64,000 bases of DNA from Bradyrhizobium sp. WSM3983. Its GTDB lineage: Bacteria > Pseudomonadota > Alphaproteobacteria > Rhizobiales > Xanthobacteraceae. Of the stretch, positions 53,061 through 61,715 are shown piece after piece. The notes under the pieces were generated by a model, which was not told the DNA's origin, searched no databases, and worked only from the letters and a program-made list of their open reading frames with translations. The stretch's first letter is position 1, and every line of letters starts with the position of its first letter. The position numbers and the translations under genes are program-made. Location of the stretch: contig NZ_AXAY01000015.1 of assembly GCF_000473045.1 (NCBI RefSeq), positions 149,517 through 213,516 of the forward strand, written 5' to 3'.

Positions 53061-53888
53061 ATGACCGATGCAATAACCACCGACCGCTGGATACGCCGGC
53101 TCAATCTGGTGCAGCTCGTGCTGGCCGGTGTGATCATCATGGCGCCGACGGTCTGGATGGTGCTGTCCTCGTTCAAGCCATCCTTCGAAGTCACCGCCTA
53201 TCCGCCGACGCTGATCTTCACGCCGACGCTGGACAACTACGTCGAGCTGACCAAGACGACGCCGTTTCTGAGCTACGCACTTAACAGTCTGATCGTCACC
53301 GTCGGTTCAACCGCGCTCGGACTGCTGTTTGGAATTCCCGCCGCCTTCGCCGTGTCCTGGACGCGTATCTCGTGGCCGGCGATCCTGACTCTTGCCGCGC
53401 GCATGGCGCCTGGCACGCTGTTCCTGCTGCCGTGGTACGTCATGTTCCGGCAAGTCGGACTGATCGGGTCCTACACCGCGCTGATCCTCAGCCATGCCGT
53501 GATCACGTTGCCGATCGTGATCTGGGTGTTGCTGCCGTCGTTCGACGGCATTCCGCGCAGCGTGTTCGAAGCGGCGCAGGTCGACGGCTGCAGCGTCACG
53601 CGCATCCTCTGGCGCATTGCGCTGCCGCTGGTGGCATCAGGCGTCGCCGTCTCGGCGATCCTGGCGTTCGTTTTCTCGTGGAACTACTTCCTGTTTGCGC
53701 TGGTGCTCTCCAATGGCGAGACCAAGACGCTGATCGCAGCGGCCTTCAACTTCATCGGCGAAGGCTCGACGCAATGGGGCGCCCTCATGGCCGCTGCATC
53801 GCTGATCGCATTGCCGCCGCTGGTGCTGGCGGCCCTGGTCCAGCGCTGGCTGGTCTCCGGACTGACGCTTGGCGCGGTGAAAGGCTAA
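53061..53888 (+). CDS. ABC sugar transporter permease (MalG-like)
   Basis: This 275-residue second permease has six predicted helices, the EAA motif FEAAQVDGCSVTRILWRIALPL and the MalG-type terminal segment LVQRWLVSGLTLGAVKG. It pairs with the upstream permease to form the transmembrane channel. Start ATG 53061 lies 4 bp after the preceding stop; the zinc dehydrogenase gene begins 8 bp after this one. Confidence 0.92.
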   Translation: MTDAITTDRWIRRLNLVQLVLAGVIIMAPTVWMVLSSFKPSFEVTAYPPTLIFTPTLDNYVELTKTTPFLSYALNSLIVTVGSTALGLLFGIPAAFAVSWTRISWPAILTLAARMAPGTLFLLPWYVMFRQVGLIGSYTALILSHAVITLPIVIWVLLPSFDGIPRSVFEAAQVDGCSVTRILWRIALPLVASGVAVSAILAFVFSWNYFLFALVLSNGETKTLIAAAFNFIGEGSTQWGALMAAASLIALPPLVLAALVQRWLVSGLTLGAVKG

Positions 53889-53896
53889 GGTATCCG

Positions 53897-54901
53897 ATGA
53901 ACGTATCCCCCCGTCCGAATTCGATCATGCAGGCCGCGGTTTTCCACGGCAACGATCGCATCACCATCGAGCGTGTGGCAATGCCCGAAATCAGCACCGG
54001 CGAGGTGCTCGTGCGGGTCTCACGCACGGCGCTGTGCGGCTCGGACTTCAAGCTCTGGCACAAAGGCGCCGAGTTCACCGCCGGCCATGAGATTTTTGGC
54101 GTGGTCGAGCAGCCCGGTTACCCACTGCATGGCCGGCGCTGCGCCGTCTACATTCCCCTGCATTGCGACCACTGCGCTGCCTGCAGGCGCGGCGATACCC
54201 AGATGTGCCTGGAAGTCTCCTGCCTGATCGGCTGGAACCGGCCGGGCGGCTATGCCGAATACGTGCCGGTGCCGGAGAACTGCCTGCTGCCGGTGCCTGA
54301 TGATATCGAGGACAGCCTGGCGCCGCTGCTGCTCGACACCATCGGCACATCTGCCCACGCCGTGCGCTTCGTCAGCCGCGTGGTCCCGCCGGCCGAGTCG
54401 GAGCCGGTTCTCGTCACGGGGGCCGGGCCTGTCGGCCTCGGCGTCGTGCTGGCGCTCCGCGCGCTCGGCTACGACGACGTCCATGTCGCCGATCCCAACG
54501 CCGCCCGCCTCAGAATCGCGCAGTCCTTCGGCGCGAAGGCGCACCCCGTCGGCGACACCTCCAAGCGCTTCGCGCTCATCATGGAATGCTCCGGCGCCCA
54601 TGCGGCGCGCAATCTCGGCATCGAACTGGTGCTGCCCCGCGGGGCGCTGGTGCTGGTCGGCGAGAACGCCGCGCCCTGGACCATCGAGGAAGGCAAGGTG
54701 TTCCGCCGCAAGGATTTTTACATGATCCGGACCTTCTATTTTCCGGTCGCGGATTTCGAGCCGAACGTCGAGTTGCTGCGCAAGTACAAGGATGAATACC
54801 GCGTCCTCGTCGATGGTGAGTTCGGCCTGTCGGCGCTGCCCGAAAATTTCGCCCGCTTCGCCAAGGGTGAGCTGATCAAGCCCGTTCTAGCGTTGGATTA
54901 A
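53897..54901 (+). CDS. Zinc-dependent alcohol/polyol dehydrogenase
   Basis: This 334-residue MDR-family enzyme has LCGSDFKLWHKG (catalytic zinc cysteine), the GHEIFGVV motif, a structural-zinc loop CDHCAACRRGDTQMC and the nucleotide loop VTGAGPVGLGVVLALRALG. Sorbitol- or threonine-dehydrogenase-like members oxidise a secondary alcohol of a polyol. It is inserted between the permease and ATPase genes, so its substrate is very probably the transported compound. ATG 53897 follows AAGG; ATG 53927 is an alternative. Confidence 0.9.
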   Translation: MNVSPRPNSIMQAAVFHGNDRITIERVAMPEISTGEVLVRVSRTALCGSDFKLWHKGAEFTAGHEIFGVVEQPGYPLHGRRCAVYIPLHCDHCAACRRGDTQMCLEVSCLIGWNRPGGYAEYVPVPENCLLPVPDDIEDSLAPLLLDTIGTSAHAVRFVSRVVPPAESEPVLVTGAGPVGLGVVLALRALGYDDVHVADPNAARLRIAQSFGAKAHPVGDTSKRFALIMECSGAHAARNLGIELVLPRGALVLVGENAAPWTIEEGKVFRRKDFYMIRTFYFPVADFEPNVELLRKYKDEYRVLVDGEFGLSALPENFARFAKGELIKPVLALD

Positions 54902-54907
54902 ACGATT

Positions 54908-55981
54908 ATGGCTTCGATCTCGATCCGCAATCTCGTCAAACGCTACGGCAATTTCACCGTGATCCCGGACCTCAATCTGGAGATCGCGGACCATGAGTTC
55001 GTCGTGTTTGTCGGCCCGTCCGGCTGCGGCAAGTCGACCCTGCTGCGTATCATCGCCGGCCTCGAGCCGATCTCGTCGGGAGACCTCTATATCGGCGACA
55101 AGCGCGTCAACGGCGTGCAGGCCGCCCAACGCGATATCGCGATGGTGTTCCAGGACTACGCGCTCTATCCGCACATGAAGGTCTACGACAACATGTCGTT
55201 TGCGCTGGAGCTGCGTGGAGTGCCGAAGGCGGAGATCGACGCCCGCGTGAAGCGCGCCGCCGCGCTCTTGCACATCGAATCTTACCTCGACCGCAAGCCG
55301 AAGGAGCTGTCCGGCGGGCAGCGGCAGCGTGTCGCCATGGGTCGCGCCATCGTGCGCAATCCCAAGGCATTCCTGTTCGACGAGCCGCTGTCCAATCTCG
55401 ACGCCAAGCTGCGCGGGCAGGTGCGGGCCGAGATCAAGGCACTGTCGCAGCAGCTCAAGACTACCATGGTCTTCGTGACCCACGACCAGATCGAGGCCAT
55501 GACCATGGCCGACCGGATCGTGGTGCTCCAGAGCGGCACGATTCAGCAGTACGACACGCCGGAGACCGTCTACGAGCGGCCCGCCAACCAGTTCGTTGCC
55601 GGCTTCATCGGATCGCCCGCCATGAATTTCTTCCAGGTCGAATGGCATGGTGATCGCTCAATCCTGCCGCAAGGCGGGACGGTGGTGCCGCTCGACAGCG
55701 AAACTGCAGGTCGCCTGCGGCAGGTTGGCAATGCCGTGCTTGGCATTCGTCCCGAACATTTTGCCGTGGCAGCGGATGCCGTCGACGGCATCGCCATCAA
55801 CGTCAGGCTGGTCGAGCCGCTCGGCTCGGATACGCTGATCCACTTCGATCTTGCTGACGCGTCTGCCATTGCGCGCGTCGATCCGGCGCTGCGGCCGAAG
55901 GTCGGCGATCGCCTCAGCTTGCGTCCACAGCCCGGCAAGATGCATTTGTTCGATGCGTCCAACGGGCAGGTCTTGCGGTGA
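54908..55981 (+). CDS. ABC sugar transporter ATP-binding protein (UgpC/MsmK-like)
   Basis: This 357-residue CUT1-type ATPase has Walker A GPSGCGKST (36-44), Q-loop FQDYALYPHM, signature LSGGQRQR (134-141), Walker B AFLFDEP and H-loop VTHDQIEAM, followed by the regulatory OB-type TOBE domain from about 240 (LGIRPEHFAV). It energises the two permeases encoded upstream. Its stop overlaps the GTG of the PfkB kinase gene. Confidence 0.95.
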   Translation: MASISIRNLVKRYGNFTVIPDLNLEIADHEFVVFVGPSGCGKSTLLRIIAGLEPISSGDLYIGDKRVNGVQAAQRDIAMVFQDYALYPHMKVYDNMSFALELRGVPKAEIDARVKRAAALLHIESYLDRKPKELSGGQRQRVAMGRAIVRNPKAFLFDEPLSNLDAKLRGQVRAEIKALSQQLKTTMVFVTHDQIEAMTMADRIVVLQSGTIQQYDTPETVYERPANQFVAGFIGSPAMNFFQVEWHGDRSILPQGGTVVPLDSETAGRLRQVGNAVLGIRPEHFAVAADAVDGIAINVRLVEPLGSDTLIHFDLADASAIARVDPALRPKVGDRLSLRPQPGKMHLFDASNGQVLR

Positions 55982-56931
55982 GCGCGTCGGGCAACATCGC
56001 CGATCTTTCGGCGCTGGCGGACGTCAAGGCGAAGCCTGTGCATGTGATTTGCCTCGGCCTGTCCGCGCTCGACCAGGTCTGGCGTGTCGATCATCTGTTC
56101 GCGGGTCAAAGCGAGAAGATCAAGGCCACCGGCTACGGCACACTCGGTGGCGGCATGGCGGCCAATGCGAGCGTCGCGGTGGCAAAGCTTGGCGCATCCG
56201 TCGCGTTCTGGGGGCGGGCAGGGGCTGATGCCGCCGGTCACGAGATGAAGTCGGCTTTCACCGCTGAAGGTGTCGATGTCGAGAACTTCCGGCTGTTTGC
56301 CGACGGCCGCTCGTCGGTCTCCGGGATCATCGTCGACAGCTCTGGCGAACGCCAGATAGTCAACTTTCGCGGCCTCTATCCTGAAGCCGCAGACTGGCTT
56401 CCGCTCGAAGCGGTTGCGCGCGCATCTGCTGTGCTGGCGGATCCGCGCTGGGTCGAGGGTGCCGCGACGCTGTTCAGCGAAGGGCGCAGGCGCGGCATTC
56501 CCACGGTGTTCGATGGTGATATGGCCGATGCCGAGGTGTTCGAGCGGCTGCTGCCGCTGACCGATCATGCGATCTTCTCCGAGCCCGCGCTCGCGGCCTT
56601 TGCCGGCTCAGCCAGTGATGACTCTCTGGCAGCGCTCGTGCGCTTCGGTTGCCGCGTTGTCGCCGTTTCGCGCGGCGAGGGCGGCGTCAGCTGGTGCGAG
56701 AACGGCCGGTTACACCGGCAGGCCGCCTATGCCGTCGACGTGGTCGACACGACGGGCGCGGGCGACGTCTTCCACGGCGCCTATGCGCTGGCAATCGGTG
56801 CCGGCCTCGATGTGCGGGCCGCCATGGCGTTTTCGGCGGCGGCAGCCGCGATGAAATGCCGTCACGCCGGCGGCCGCAACGGAATCCCTGAAATCAACGA
56901 GTGTCTTGCATTCATGAGGACGAAGCCATGA
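55978..56931 (+). CDS. PfkB family carbohydrate kinase
   Basis: This 317-residue ribokinase-fold enzyme has the N-terminal sugar-binding GGGMAANASVAVAKLGASVAFWGRAG and, around residue 260, the anion-hole and catalytic-base motif DTTGAGDVFHGAYAL. It phosphorylates a ketose, keto-deoxy sugar acid or related compound with ATP. It starts at GTG 55978, coupled to the ATPase, and its stop overlaps the aldolase ATG. Kinase and aldolase are therefore consecutive steps by position. Confidence 0.92.
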   Translation: MSASGNIADLSALADVKAKPVHVICLGLSALDQVWRVDHLFAGQSEKIKATGYGTLGGGMAANASVAVAKLGASVAFWGRAGADAAGHEMKSAFTAEGVDVENFRLFADGRSSVSGIIVDSSGERQIVNFRGLYPEAADWLPLEAVARASAVLADPRWVEGAATLFSEGRRRGIPTVFDGDMADAEVFERLLPLTDHAIFSEPALAAFAGSASDDSLAALVRFGCRVVAVSRGEGGVSWCENGRLHRQAAYAVDVVDTTGAGDVFHGAYALAIGAGLDVRAAMAFSAAAAAMKCRHAGGRNGIPEINECLAFMRTKP

Positions 56932-57965
56932 GAACGATTGGAAAGAACCGCGGCCTGGCACGGCTTGCTGACGCGGATGGCCACTTTCGCATGGTCGCGC
57001 TGGATCAGCGGCCGCCACTGTTCGATGCCATCGCCAAGGCCAAAGGCATCACGCGGGAGCAGGTCGAATATTCGGACGTCACGGCGGCCAAGCGTCTGCT
57101 CGTCGAGAATCTCGCACCGCATTGCAGCTCGATGCTGTTCGATCCGAATTTCGCCGTGCCCGCCGCGATCGATCTGCTGCCGCCCCGCTGCGGCCTGATC
57201 ATGACATTGGAAGAACATCGCGTCGAGGAGACCGCCGGCGGCCGCAAGTCGCGCGCGATCACCAATTGGAGCGTGGAGAAGATCCGCGCCATGAGCGGCG
57301 ACGCTGTCAAAGTGCTGGCCTGGTACCGGCCGGATGCCGATGCTGCGGTCAATGAGCACCAGAAGACGTTCGTGCGCGAGATCGGCGAGGACTGCGCCCG
57401 CCACGACATTCCATATGTGCTCGAGCTGCTGGTCTATCCGTTCCTGGGCAGCGCCAATCACACCGCCGACTACGTGGAATCGCCCGGTAAGCTCCCCGCT
57501 CTCGTCGTCGAGAGCGTGCGGGAATTTGCCAAGCCCGACTACGGCGTCGATCTGCTCAAGCTGGAGAGCCCGCTTGCGGCCAACAGCCTGCCAGCTCGCG
57601 ACGGCAGCGCGGAAGCGAAGGCCGCACAGAAGGAGTTCGACGCGATCGGCGATATTTGTCGCGAACGCGGCATCCCTTGGGTGCTGCTGTCGGGCGGTGC
57701 CGCGCCCGAGGAGTTCGAGCGAGTGCTCGACTATTCCTATGCAGCAGGCGCGAGCGGCTTCCTTGCCGGCCGCACGATCTGGCTCGACGCCGTCCTGAAG
57801 AACTTTCCGGACCGCGCCGCAGTTTCGGCAAGCCTGCGCAAGGATGGTCTCGGCGTGCTGGGGCGGCTCAACGAGCTCACTACCGGCAAGGGCAGGCCGT
57901 GGAAGCCGCGCTTTCCAGTGTTCAACGACATCAAGCAAGAAGGTGACTTCGCGCGCGCTTATTGA
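56928..57965 (+). CDS. LacD-type class I aldolase
   Basis: This 345-residue TIM-barrel aldolase matches the tagatose-1,6-bisphosphate aldolase (LacD) and sulfofructose-phosphate aldolase (YihT) family. It has VALDQR at 23-28, DPNFAVPAA, K128 in GDAVKVLAWY, and the Schiff-base lysine K211 in YGVDLLKLESPL. Both catalytic lysines are kept. ATG 56928 overlaps the kinase stop. It should cleave a phosphorylated ketose or keto-deoxy acid into two three-carbon units, but the family covers several sugars and the substrate is open. Confidence 0.85.
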   Translation: MRTIGKNRGLARLADADGHFRMVALDQRPPLFDAIAKAKGITREQVEYSDVTAAKRLLVENLAPHCSSMLFDPNFAVPAAIDLLPPRCGLIMTLEEHRVEETAGGRKSRAITNWSVEKIRAMSGDAVKVLAWYRPDADAAVNEHQKTFVREIGEDCARHDIPYVLELLVYPFLGSANHTADYVESPGKLPALVVESVREFAKPDYGVDLLKLESPLAANSLPARDGSAEAKAAQKEFDAIGDICRERGIPWVLLSGGAAPEEFERVLDYSYAAGASGFLAGRTIWLDAVLKNFPDRAAVSASLRKDGLGVLGRLNELTTGKGRPWKPRFPVFNDIKQEGDFARAY

Positions 57966-58013
57966 GGTGATGGCGACCTCGCATGTTACGAGTTTAGTTG
58001 CTGGATCTCGAAA

Positions 58014-59141
58014 ATGACGTCTGACACCTTCACCATCCGCTCGATCGAGGCATTCTGCTATCGTTATCCTCTCGCGACGCCGGTGGTGACGTCGTTCGGG
58101 AAGATGCTGAACCGTCCGGCCGTGTTCATCCGCGCGGTCGATGAGGACGGTGTCGAAGGGTGGGGCGAAGCCTGGTCCAACTTCCCCGCACCGGGCGCGG
58201 AGCATCGCACTCGCCTCGTTAATGAGGTGCTTGCCCCCGGTCTTGTGGGGCGCAAATTCGACGGTCCTGGGCAAGCCTTCGAGATCCTGACAAAGGGCAC
58301 CGCGGTTCTGGCGCTTCAATGCGGCGAACCTGGCCCCTTCGCGCAGGCAATCGCAGGGATCGATCTCGCCCTATGGGATCTCTGTGCGCGCCGACGGCGC
58401 TTGCCTCTGTGGCGCCTGCTCGGCGGGCACGCCAGCGCGATTAAGGTCTATGCCAGCGGTATCAATCCCGGCGGAGCCGCGCAAACAGCCGAAGCGGCTC
58501 TCAAGCGGGGACATCGGGCGCTAAAACTGAAAGTCGGGTTCGGCGGCGAAACCGACCTCGCGAACCTCGCGGCCCTGCGCGCGATCGTTGGTACGGGCAT
58601 GCTCGCCGCGGATGCCAATCAAGGCTGGTCGATGGAGCAGGCGTTGGAAATTCTGCCGCGTCTTGGCCGGTTCGATCTGCGCTGGCTCGAGGAGCCGATC
58701 CGTGCGGATCGGCCGCGTGAGGAGTGGCGAAGTGTGCGCGCAAGCGCGGGCATGCCGATTGCAGCGGGCGAAAATATTTCCAGCGTCGACGATTTCAGGG
58801 AAGTTCTGGCGGAAGTCGTGCTCGGCGTGGTCCAGCCCGACATCGCCAAATGGGGCGGCCTTAGCAAATGTGCCGACCTCGCACGCGAGATTCTGGCATC
58901 AGACAAGACTTTCTGTCCGCACTATCTCGGCGGCGGCATAGGGCTGCTTGCTTCGGCGCATCTGCTTGCTGGTATCGGCGGCGACGGCTGGCTGGAGGTC
59001 GATGCCAATGACAATCCCTTGCGCGATTTGTTTTGCGGTCCGGTCGCCAATGTGAGGGAAGGCACGATTCAACTGAACCACAATCCCGGGCTCGGAATAG
59101 TGCCTGATCTCTCCAATATCGAGCGCTATCGCAGCATCTAG
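58014..59141 (+). CDS. Enolase-superfamily (mandelate racemase/MLE) enzyme
   Basis: This 375-residue two-domain enzyme has a capping domain (1-120) and a barrel. Catalytic KxK is K171-L-K173, metal ligands D200, E226 and E253, and the D276/H303 dyad sits in QPDIAKWGG and FCPHYLGGGIG. That set is typical of acid-sugar dehydratases and racemases of the MR subgroup. It lies 48 bp after the aldolase and closes the LacI-controlled operon. It may dehydrate a sugar acid formed by the dehydrogenases, but dipeptide-epimerase or lactone-isomerase roles cannot be excluded. Confidence 0.88.
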   Translation: MTSDTFTIRSIEAFCYRYPLATPVVTSFGKMLNRPAVFIRAVDEDGVEGWGEAWSNFPAPGAEHRTRLVNEVLAPGLVGRKFDGPGQAFEILTKGTAVLALQCGEPGPFAQAIAGIDLALWDLCARRRRLPLWRLLGGHASAIKVYASGINPGGAAQTAEAALKRGHRALKLKVGFGGETDLANLAALRAIVGTGMLAADANQGWSMEQALEILPRLGRFDLRWLEEPIRADRPREEWRSVRASAGMPIAAGENISSVDDFREVLAEVVLGVVQPDIAKWGGLSKCADLAREILASDKTFCPHYLGGGIGLLASAHLLAGIGGDGWLEVDANDNPLRDLFCGPVANVREGTIQLNHNPGLGIVPDLSNIERYRSI

Positions 59142-59279
59142 ACCAGAAAGTGAGACCTGTTGGCTTCCGGCCACAATGCCTCTCGCCTGATCGGCCTCGA
59201 TCTCCTTGGCCATGACTTGCTCAAATTGGCTCATGATGGACTGGACCGATTCATGGGCAGAATAGCAGCGTCGAGATTT

Positions 59280-60659
59280 TCAACGCGCCAAGCTCCAGAT
59301 TGATCCCTCTTCAAATTGAATCGCCGGGCGGACTTGTTTTCCATCGGAAGCCGCCGGATTCGTTGCACGTCGGCTGCTACCTCTTCCGAGCCAATCCTGC
59401 AGCGCACCCTCTTTGCTCGTCGATGCGCCCAACGCATGAAACACGGCACTGCTGATCGCCTGCTGCTGGCTGCGTAGATGATCTTCAAGAAGCTTGTGCC
59501 GCGTAATGTAGCCGGCGTTTACGCCGGGTATGGCATGGTTCATCAGGAGCTTGGCGTCGACCTCCGAGACTCCTGCTGCTGTCGCAATCGTACGGAAGGT
59601 TTGGCGGAGGTCATTACCCCACTTCGAAAGCATTTCCCGGTCCTCTTTTGTCTCCGCCAAATGTCCCGACGCGCTGTCGGCCGGAAACACCCACTCTTCT
59701 GCCTGCAGAGGATACATCTGTCTGCCGAAACGGACTGCGCGGATAAGGCAAAGTATCATCTGACGCGACAGCGGAATATCGAAGGCTTTCTTCTTGCCGC
59801 CCTTCGGTCTGGGCATGTGCAGCGTACGGCGCCTAAAATCGATTTGTTCCGGTTTGGCTTCCTGGAGCGCAGCAGGCCGAGAACCGCAAAGGAGGGTGAA
59901 GAGGTGGAATTCTCTGCGGACCGGGTTATCGAGGATGGCGAGCTGCGCGAACCAGTCCTTCAGGTCGGCCGATCCCATCCCGGTGTCCCTGCGCTCCTCC
60001 ACGTTCCAGTCGACCGCGTCGGCCGGATTATCTGACGGCAGCGACCTGTTCGTCTTCCGAGCATGATTATAAATGGCCCGCAGAGTCCGCATGCTGCCAT
60101 TGGCCATGTATGGCCCGTTCTCACTTGTGACTTTATCATGCTTCTTAGCCACCCGAGCTGGGTCGGTTGCGAGGTCATGGAGGGTAGTGTCGAGCCATTC
60201 CGCAAAAACTCGTTCGACGTGATCGCGGTAGCCCTCGATGGTCTTTTGGCTGCGGTTCTTGCGTATCAGATGCGCCTCGAGATATCGATCCCAAGCGAGC
60301 CTGAGAGTGATGCTCGCGACCGTCCCGCGAGTTTCCAACGCCGGAGCGAGACTCGTCCGTTCGGCTTGCTTCTCATCCTTCGGATGCTGTCCGCGGCTAA
60401 TCTGAGCCAAGTACTCCTTAGCAGTGGCGCGCGCCGCTCGGGTGGATATCTCGCTGACGTCGCCGATGGAAACTCTAATGGATGAAGCCCGCTTGCCGTC
60501 TCGCCTGAGGTCACCTTGGACGGTAAAGGTCCTTTTTCGCTTTCCAATGACCACGAAAAATCCCTTCAATTCTGTATCACGCGCTAGGTACCAGCCTTCC
60601 TTCGGAGCGGGTAATTGAGCGATCGTCTTATCGGTGAGAGATATTCGGATATCGGTCAT
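59280..60659 (-). CDS. Tyrosine recombinase/integrase (P4-type, DUF4102)
   Basis: This 459-residue integrase appears complete. It has an N-terminal arm-binding domain (LTDKTIAQLPAPKEGWYLARD), a core-binding domain (about 120-210) and a catalytic domain with R261 (CGSRPAAL), R352 in NDLRQTF, H375 and Y384 (NAGYITRHK). The first histidine of the usual HxLR motif is asparagine here (N349). It is read leftward from beside the tRNA-Lys 3' fragment at 60839-60884, the classical layout of a tRNA-targeted island. Upstream repeats AAAACGGTTATC and AAACGGTGTT near 60680-60700 may be arm sites. Confidence 0.93.
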   Translation of the reverse strand: MTDIRISLTDKTIAQLPAPKEGWYLARDTELKGFFVVIGKRKRTFTVQGDLRRDGKRASSIRVSIGDVSEISTRAARATAKEYLAQISRGQHPKDEKQAERTSLAPALETRGTVASITLRLAWDRYLEAHLIRKNRSQKTIEGYRDHVERVFAEWLDTTLHDLATDPARVAKKHDKVTSENGPYMANGSMRTLRAIYNHARKTNRSLPSDNPADAVDWNVEERRDTGMGSADLKDWFAQLAILDNPVRREFHLFTLLCGSRPAALQEAKPEQIDFRRRTLHMPRPKGGKKKAFDIPLSRQMILCLIRAVRFGRQMYPLQAEEWVFPADSASGHLAETKEDREMLSKWGNDLRQTFRTIATAAGVSEVDAKLLMNHAIPGVNAGYITRHKLLEDHLRSQQQAISSAVFHALGASTSKEGALQDWLGRGSSRRATNPAASDGKQVRPAIQFEEGSIWSLAR

Positions 60660-60838
60660 GGCGAGAGTCCACGGCTGCCAAAACGGTTATCAAACGGTGT
60701 TGGCGGATTGAGCAGTTGGAAGGTCTGAGTTCGACGTAGCGCGAAACTATGCGAGAAACCCCTACAAACAAAGGGGTTCTCGAAGGCTGGTCGTAGCGCG
60801 GCGTGCGTTTGGAAACTGCGGCGAAGGGATGGTGTTGA

Positions 60839-60884
60839 ACTCTTAATCAGCGGGTCCCAGGTTCGAGCCCTGGTGCGCCCACCA
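60839..60884 (+). other. tRNA-Lys(CTT) 3' fragment, attachment site
   Basis: ACTCTTAATCAG followed by GGTTCGAGCC and CGCCCACCA gives the anticodon loop (CTT) and 3' anticodon stem, variable loop, a perfect T-arm CCAGG/CCTGG, the acceptor 3' strand and encoded CCA of a lysine tRNA. The 5' half (D-arm and 5' acceptor strand) is missing. It lies 180 bp from the integrase start. This is what a duplicated attachment site left by integration looks like, with the intact tRNA gene outside the window. Confidence 0.75.
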
Positions 60885-60999
60885 TCGCGAAATCAAGTAC
60901 TTATAGAAGATTGTTAGTCCGTCATTCCGACAAGCTGAGTCAGCGGCTGTCACAACAAAATTATGGTACACGCGGCGCGATGCTCGATGCGTGCATGAT

Positions 61000-61045
61000 G
61001 GGAAGGCGATCTGAATCGTGGGTTTGACTCCCACTCTCTCCGCCA
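61000..61045 (+). other. tRNA-Ser-like 3' fragment
   Basis: GTGGG/CCCAC (61018-61022, 61030-61034) makes a T-arm around TTTGACT, followed by CTCTCCG and CCA (61036-61045), the acceptor end usual in serine tRNAs of this group. The loop differs from the consensus TTCGANT at one position, and no 5' part is present. It sits 116 bp after the lysine fragment in the same orientation. It may be a second attachment-site relic. Confidence 0.55.
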
Positions 61046-61276
61046 CGCTGCCTCCGCTCTGGCCAGCTTCCTGAAGAGGGCTCCGGTCGCCAACTCAAAG
61101 GACGACAAAGAGGAGCGCCGATTGGCTGCCTAGGTGCCGCGCCCGGCCTGTCATGTAATCTCAAACGGCACAGATGTCTTTCATGAGATGCGCGCATTGT
61201 TGGGGCGCTGCGCCTTTGATGGCGATGCTGAACGCCCTATACTGGCTGGTGATTCACGAGGGTAACTCGTCGGAAA

Positions 61277-61654
61277 ATGGCGAAATCATCTAAACTGGTG
61301 ACCATAAGGAAGGGACGAGTGCTTTTGGTCAGACGCAGGCGTGATAGGCTCTGGATGTTTCCAGGAGGCCGCAGGCGAGCGGGCGAGAGTGAAAGGAGCT
61401 GCCTCCGTCGAGAGATCGAAGAGGAGTTGCCTGAACTGAAACTTGGACGCCTGAAACTCTGGAAGGAAGTGAAGGGGAAGAACCGCCGGTCCGGCCGAAA
61501 AATGAGCGACGCAATTTTTCTTGCAACAAAAGCGGCCGGCCGCTTGAAAATCGGCGATAAGAAGGAGATCGATAGAGCAGTTTGGCGCAAGCCGCGCGGC
61601 ATCAGATTGACCCCGACTTCGCGCTACATTCGCGATAAGCTATTTCCAAGCTGA
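61277..61654 (+). CDS. NUDIX hydrolase
   Basis: This 125-residue protein has the Nudix box starting at GGRRRAGESERSCLRREIEE (about 30-49), with the REIEEE core that binds metal. It is rich in lysine and arginine. NUDIX enzymes cleave nucleoside diphosphates linked to another moiety; the small single-domain form and basic surface resemble diphosphoinositol-polyphosphate or RNA-cap-type hydrolases, but no substrate can be fixed. It lies just outside the proposed island end and is probably a chromosomal gene. Confidence 0.85.
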   Translation: MAKSSKLVTIRKGRVLLVRRRRDRLWMFPGGRRRAGESERSCLRREIEEELPELKLGRLKLWKEVKGKNRRSGRKMSDAIFLATKAAGRLKIGDKKEIDRAVWRKPRGIRLTPTSRYIRDKLFPS

Positions 61655-61715
61655 AGGCGCCGTTAGCTTTTTCGAACCGATCAGGTTTACATCGAGCGCG
61701 AGACGGTGCTCAGCC

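Noticed and set aside
50705..53194. 829-residue open frame on the minus strand over the sugar transporter genes
   Set aside because: It is antisense to well-supported binding-protein and permease genes, has histidine/arginine-rich shadow composition and no motif. Similar long antisense frames over 2407-3297, 36907-38106, 45019-46299 and 46470-47972 were rejected for the same reason.
48856..59141. Sulfoquinovose catabolism
   Set aside because: The aldolase and kinase families could fit, but there is no sulfoquinovosidase, isomerase or sulfolactaldehyde enzyme, so the assignment is not supported.
60780..60884. Complete tRNA-Lys gene
   Set aside because: No D-arm or 5' acceptor strand complementary to the 3' end could be found upstream of the anticodon loop.
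60843..61197. Two minus-strand small proteins (WAHQGSNLGPAD and MAERVGVKPT types)
   Set aside because: They are translations of the reverse complement of tRNA 3' ends, a known source of false genes.
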